64,000 nt of DNA from Diphasiastrum complanatum (taxonomy: Eukaryota; Streptophyta; Lycopodiopsida; Lycopodiales; Lycopodiaceae). Under the pieces are notes generated by a model that saw only the letters and a program-made list of their open reading frames with translations, did not search any database and was not told the DNA's origin. The position numbers and the translations under genes are program-made. Location: the NCBI GenBank assembly GCA_029204225.1, contig CM055106.1, forward strand, positions 40,624,368-40,688,367, given 5' to 3'. Positions 60,023-64,000 of the stretch are shown in pieces (position 1 is the stretch's first letter; every line of letters begins with the position of its first letter).

Positions 60023-60540
60023 GGTTTAATATTTTTAGTTGCTAAGAGGGGTCAATTATTAATTTTAAGGGTCATTTCAAATTACAACGCTGACAAGTCC
60101 CAATTTTGAAATGGAGTTCTGCTGTTGGTCTAGGGAGAAAATATAAGTCTCCCCTCCTTTCAAACTTATGTTGAGTTGCTACCATGTGACCCTTGTCTTT
60201 TACGTGCAACTAAAGGCCATTTTTTGGGACCTAAAGACATTGTATGCCAAGGGCACTTAAAAAAATGGACCAATGATATGACATGAATTCAAACTAATTA
60301 ATCAAAATGAGAGACTCTTAGTTAAACACTTTCTAACTAAATTTAAAAAGATAAGAGAGTAGTTTCATTGAGAGTGGAGTGAATTGCTTGCCAAGATTTA
60401 AAAAATGGGCATATAATGTAATGGCCAAGGCCAAGAAAAGGGACTTGCTAATATGAAACGGCCTATATTCCACACATGATTCGACTATAATAATATGATG
60501 GACTTCACATCCTAGTTCTTGATTCAATAGAGAAGACCAT
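60023..60540. other. No gene recognised
   Basis: Possible continuation of the LTR and the upstream region of the KDTA-like gene; no defined promoter element assigned. Confidence 0.35.
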
Positions 60541-60886
60541 CTCGATTGATTTTCTGTTAACCAACGCCAATCGTTTCTGAAGAGTTATTGGCAGCGAAAA
60601 AGATGCCTAATATCAGCGAAGGGAGAAGATCGTAGGTACGTATCTTGAGCTAAAATCATTCAGCGGTAACAATATTTTCTTCCTGTTTTCATGCTGGACA
60701 CATTGAACAGGATTCAAGATCCATGCTTATTTTTCACTCACTATCAGTAAAGCTGTTTGAAATCAAACTGGCGAAGTCGAACAAGTCTGATGCTAGGTGA
60801 AGCTTGTATTGCTTATTTGATTATGGTGGTTGTGATTTTGCAGATGGTGGTTGCGGAGGCATGATGGAAAACATTGAAAAGAGGGG
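60541..60886 (+). promoter_or_regulatory. KDTA 5' leader with probable intron and two upstream ORFs
   Basis: A donor-like GTAG/GTACGT near 60634 and acceptor-like ATTTTGCAG ending at 60843 predict a leader intron of about 210 bp. The second leader exon opens with a 6-codon upstream ORF (60844-60864). A second upstream ATG at 60861 opens a 25-codon frame that overlaps the main start. Both would lower main-frame translation if the leader is as predicted. Confidence 0.4.
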
Positions 60887-61088
60887 ATGGCGATGTGTAG
60901 CAAGGCGGGATTGGCAGGATCTATTTATGGAACGTTGACTGCCGCCATTGCTCCACTCTTGTTACTGCACCTCAAATGGCGACGCCTCAAGGGCCTGGAG
61001 GATGCACAAGAATGGAGGCAACGACTAGGCTCCGCCTCCATACCTCGTCCTACCGGTCCTTTATTTTGGTTCCATGCAGTCTCAGTCG
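60887..61088 (+). CDS. KDTA: Kdo transferase-like (KDTA) first coding exon only
   Basis: KdtA/WaaA transfers Kdo onto a lipid A-type acceptor in bacteria. Plants carry a KDTA homologue, mitochondrial in Arabidopsis. Residues 1-67 match the family N-terminus: a short hydrophobic segment (AAIAPLLLLHL), the basic WRRLKGLEDAQEWRQRLG, then RPTGPLFWFHAVSVG, which corresponds to the family's conserved H-(A/S)-V-S-(L/V)-G-E box. The frame leaves the conserved sequence exactly at VSVG, and a GT donor (GTGCGT at 61089) fits there; a stronger-looking GTAAGG at 61104 is the alternative. The start is the first ATG in this frame; a second Met lies two codons on. No later exon was found to 64000, so intron 1 exceeds 2.9 kb or this is a fragment. 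Confidence 0.65.
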
Positions 61089-61103
61089 GTGCGTGCAGTT
61101 GGT

Positions 61104-63080
61104 GTAAGGAAAATAGAATTAGAGATTGCTGATATACCTGCCTTAGATATCAAGAGAATGGCTGCTGCAAGCTTATTATTCTACTCTTAAAAAGTTCCAA
61201 GGTTATTAGTTATTATCTGATACGTATAGGGGAATCTGCTGGGTTGGCTAGTTCCGCCACCCATAAACTTGGCAAGAGAGCTAGTGTTGTGAACGGAGCT
61301 GGTGGCTTGCATTACCAATTATGTACGGTGTAGTTCTAGCCAATGGCTCCAAGACAAGTCATAAGTCATGACTCACATTGGGATCAAACTCAACGTACTA
61401 CATGTTTCATTAATAAAATTACTTTGTTACTTTGGCACCTTGGGGTCAATTATCTTTGAATTTACATTTCCAACTTGGGCCAATGAGAAGGAACCACATC
61501 TTGTGGCCATGCCCTTCTATCAATCAAAAGTCAAGGGTTTGTTACAATGACTCTGGTTTGCTATAGGAAGAATTATGCCCCCAGGACCATTTGGTCCGTG
61601 TAGGGGAAGCTATGTTGTTGGGACCAATTAGGACTTTGCCATGTGGTTGGTTATTGAGGTGCTAGGGTGGCTTTATGATGAGTGGTTATCTAAGTAATGT
61701 GAGAAATGGCAAGGTTGCTAATCTTTTAAATTGGCATCTACGCATATATTCAAAAATTCACTCAAAGTTTGACAACCTTGACATCCGGCATTTGGTATAA
61801 TTGTTGCAAGTGGCAGGTGTCTGTGTCGTCAGTCTATATTGTATCAGTATGGTTTCTGTCCAAGTCGTAGTAGCTTGTTTATGTGGTAGAATCTTCCTTG
61901 TCTATTTGAACTAATATCGCTTGAGATTTATGATTAATCGAAGTGATTGTTTGTTGTGGTTGTCAAGTAATTCCTAGATACCATCCAAGTCATAGTTGAT
62001 TGTTCATGTGGTGGTACCAACTGAGATCAATTCTACTAGGAAGATCTATTTTGAGTTGTGAATCTATCCAAGTTCATGTTTTGTCATGTGGTAGATTCTG
62101 TTGTTTCCAATAAGATTTGGAAGCTAAGGTTGTTGATTAGCCGTTGAAAATCAACAATAGAGGTGGTTGTTGAGCTTCAAGAAAAACAACAGGGTTCATT
62201 TCTATGAATCGACAAGTTATTGATCACACTTGGAAAATCAAGATGAAGTCTTCTTAAGTGAAGCATGTTTCTTCAAGGAAGATGGATGTACACCAGTTGG
62301 GAAGTTTGCATCTGACATAGTGTCAGGATAAATAGCTATCATGATGAGATGCTTTCTAAGTTTCTAAGTTGGAAAGTTGTTTGGAGCAAGTGACTGTATG
62401 TGTGAGATAGAGGCAGGAGATTCCATGGAGAAGATAATGTCAAGTACTTTGTGTGAGAAAGTATTTGAGGGGGAGTATCAGTTACTTTGTGTGAGGAAGG
62501 ATTGCATACGTTTTATCTTTCTATTGGGGATGCTTTATTACTTGCATATTTGGTTGGGTTCATGGATGACATTCTATTTGGAATGTACATCTAGGGGGAG
62601 TAGTAAGTCCATCACAGGTGGTAACTTATGAGAGTACCAGCCTCCAGGAGAATTGAAGTGGATTCAAATCAAGGAATCGACACAAGTGGAGCCAACTGCT
62701 TATGAAGTACAAGTTTCTAACGTGATATTTGTAGATCTATTTTGTACTTATGATTGTCATGATGATGCTATGGTAAACAGAGGATTACCTTTTCTATGGA
62801 TGTTGGTGAGATGCTTACATATTTGTGGTAGCTTGGAAGATGTTCAAAGGGAGTCAATCTTCAAGCAAAGTTCTCAGGGTTATGGCCAAGGTTATCTTGT
62901 CTACATTATTTGATTCAGGGGGAGTCAAAGTTCTTTGATTCGAAGGAAGTTCTACATCGAGTAATGAAGACATAGAGATCAGAGTTGATCATGGATTCTT
63001 CATCAGAATTAAGGATCTTCATTACATTGGCATCATGGAGGATACACATGCATAGCTCTGTTATTAACAATGTAAACTTC
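61104..63080. other. No exon recognised; possible decayed retroelement
   Basis: If KDTA is intact this is its first intron. GGGGGAGT-type purine runs near 62469, 62592 and 62928, and a PPT/LTR start at 63081, suggest old plus-strand retrotransposon sequence, but no pol motif could be read. Confidence 0.35.
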
Positions 63081-63250
63081 AAGGGGAGGTGGTAGAATTA
63101 ATGTTCACATTGGTACCCCTAATGTTGTCATTTAGGATTAATTAGGATTATTGGGCCATGCCTACGTGCTAATTTTAGGGGCCCTTACCTATAGTACCAA
63201 CTAGTTACTAGTAACTACTAACTAGTAAGGCTTAAGTAATAAGCGTCAAC
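63081..63250 (+). repeat. Copia-like polypurine tract and LTR start
   Basis: AAGGGGAGG (63081-63089) followed by TGGTAGAATTAATG, close to the TGTTAGAATTAATG that opens many plant copia LTRs. The LTR end is not identified. Confidence 0.45.
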
Positions 63251-63261
63251 GATATACCTCT

Positions 63262-64000
63262 CTGGGCTAATGGTCGTGCAAAGGCTCCAACTGCTTGCCC
63301 AACCTGTCCATGAACTCGTACAAGAGGCCCGATGTGCAGCCCTCTCGATCTGTAAGGCGCAGGATAATGTAGATAGGCTGCTGTAGGCCCACCACAATGG
63401 ATCAAGCCTCATCTTAAAATGATGAAAACATAATGATCCGCTCGAATCTCTTACTCTTGGGCTCCTGTGATGGCCCCCACTGTGCCCACTCAACGGCAAC
63501 AACCATCTACCTCAAGCCCTGATGAAGTTTCAGCAGTCGTTCCAGGACCAGGAACATAAATGCAAACCTGCACAGGGCATAATTGACAAGTTCTAACTTC
63601 TGACAACACAATACATGCATGAAATATGGTGCATTGCATTGAACATTCATGAGTAGGGCCTAGGTAGTAGGTACATACTACACTGAACATTCAGTGTTCG
63701 CAAAGTTACAAACTACAATAGCCATTACTTAGTTACTAGTAACTAAACAATAGATACTTACCAACAGAAGCGCACTCAAATTTGAGTTGCAACTTGCATG
63801 CCTGGTGGGTGCGGTATGTACCACCTCCGCAATCCATGGAATCTTGGCCACATCCTCGACCAACAAGTCTAGGCAATGTGCAGCACAAGGTGTCCAAAAG
63901 TTGTGGGAGTAGGTCTCATTAACGAGCCTACCCATGGAGACACAGTTTGACGCATTGTCTGTGACCACCTGCACAACCATACAATGAAATGTGCATGACT
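63262..64000 (-). pseudogene. hAT-type transposase (DUF659-like) remnant, runs off right edge
   Basis: The minus strand from 63980 reads VVQVVTDNASNCVSMGRLVN, NFWTPCAAHCLDLLVEDVAK and IPWIAEVV, the DUF659/hAT motif TDNAxN...W.PCAAHCLxL found in plant hAT transposases. Below 63720, after frame breaks, come EWAQWGPSQEPKSKRFERII and ILRLTDREGCTSGLLYEFMD, further transposase sequence. Stops and frameshifts in the lower part show it is dead here. The N-terminal BED zinc finger would lie beyond 64000 and the C-terminal dimerisation domain is absent. A splice site around 63780-63800 cannot be excluded. Confidence 0.85.

Noticed and set aside
61150-61190. Possible KDTA exon 2 starting AGAATGGCTGCTGCA
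   Set aside because: It reads MAAA where the family has the GEGMAAIPV region, but the phase does not fit the exon 1 donor, the intron would be under 70 bp and the frame stops within ten codons.

Overview
The window looks like part of a large, repeat-rich land-plant nuclear genome. The one intact gene is a plant-type HMG-CoA reductase whose four exons, two membrane segments and intron positions match what I recall of plant HMGR genes. Most of the rest is degraded Ty1/copia and Ty3/gypsy LTR retrotransposons with plant-type primer-binding sites, plus a plant-type hAT transposase remnant. The species cannot be named. The HMGR N-terminus looks less like the flowering-plant and conifer proteins I recall, so a fern or gymnosperm is possible, but this is weak inference.

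Layout. 1-6.4 kb: a copia protease/integrase remnant at the left edge and two LTR-like copies in opposite orientation. 6.4-13 kb: mostly unrecognised sequence with an inverted repeat, a 2 x 56 bp tandem duplication, two exon-like pieces of an unknown gene and a possible solo LTR. 13-15.3 kb: two minus-strand copia 3' ends with their LTRs. 17.3-19.0 kb: a gypsy LTR with primer-binding site, joined to a copia family-A LTR. 19-23.2 kb: AT-rich sequence and a minus-strand copia pol remnant. 23.5-27.0 kb: a 169-bp TC microsatellite, a 1-kb A-rich array and a family-B copia element reduced to Gag and RNase H between LTRs. 27.0-32.4 kb: a long minus-strand gypsy element (5' LTR, PBS, gag, protease, RT, RNase H) cut off at a family-B LTR. 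32.4-34 kb: a copia relic with a 430-codon Gag to RNase H fusion frame. 35-36.8 kb: a second TC tract, a solo family-B LTR, GC-rich minisatellite-like repeats and a TA tract.

37.9-41.5 kb holds HMGR, apparently functional: exons 39063-39967, 40299-40480, 40816-41162 and 41246-41485 join to 557 codons with all catalytic residues. It would supply mevalonate for cytosolic isoprenoid synthesis. 42.9-51 kb: an LTR-like stretch with paired palindromes, a minus-strand family-C copia, another copia fragment and a gypsy gag split by a GC-rich foldback insertion. 52.1-57.5 kb: a family-A copia whose alignable LTR parts differ at only about 1% of sites although its pol is broken and lacks RNase H. 57.5-60 kb: a copia integrase scrap, a dispersed repeat and a gypsy 3' end with LTR. 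60.5-61.1 kb: a 5' leader and first exon resembling plant KDTA (Kdo transferase), with no later exon seen. 63-64 kb: a copia-like PPT/LTR start and a minus-strand hAT remnant running off the right edge.

No rRNA, tRNA, CRISPR or bacterial-type operon structure was seen. No wholly new system was found. The most unusual items are two independent Gag to RNase H deletion products, the young-looking but coding-dead copia at 52-57 kb, and the foldback insertion inside a gag frame. All ages, splice sites and LTR limits are read by eye.
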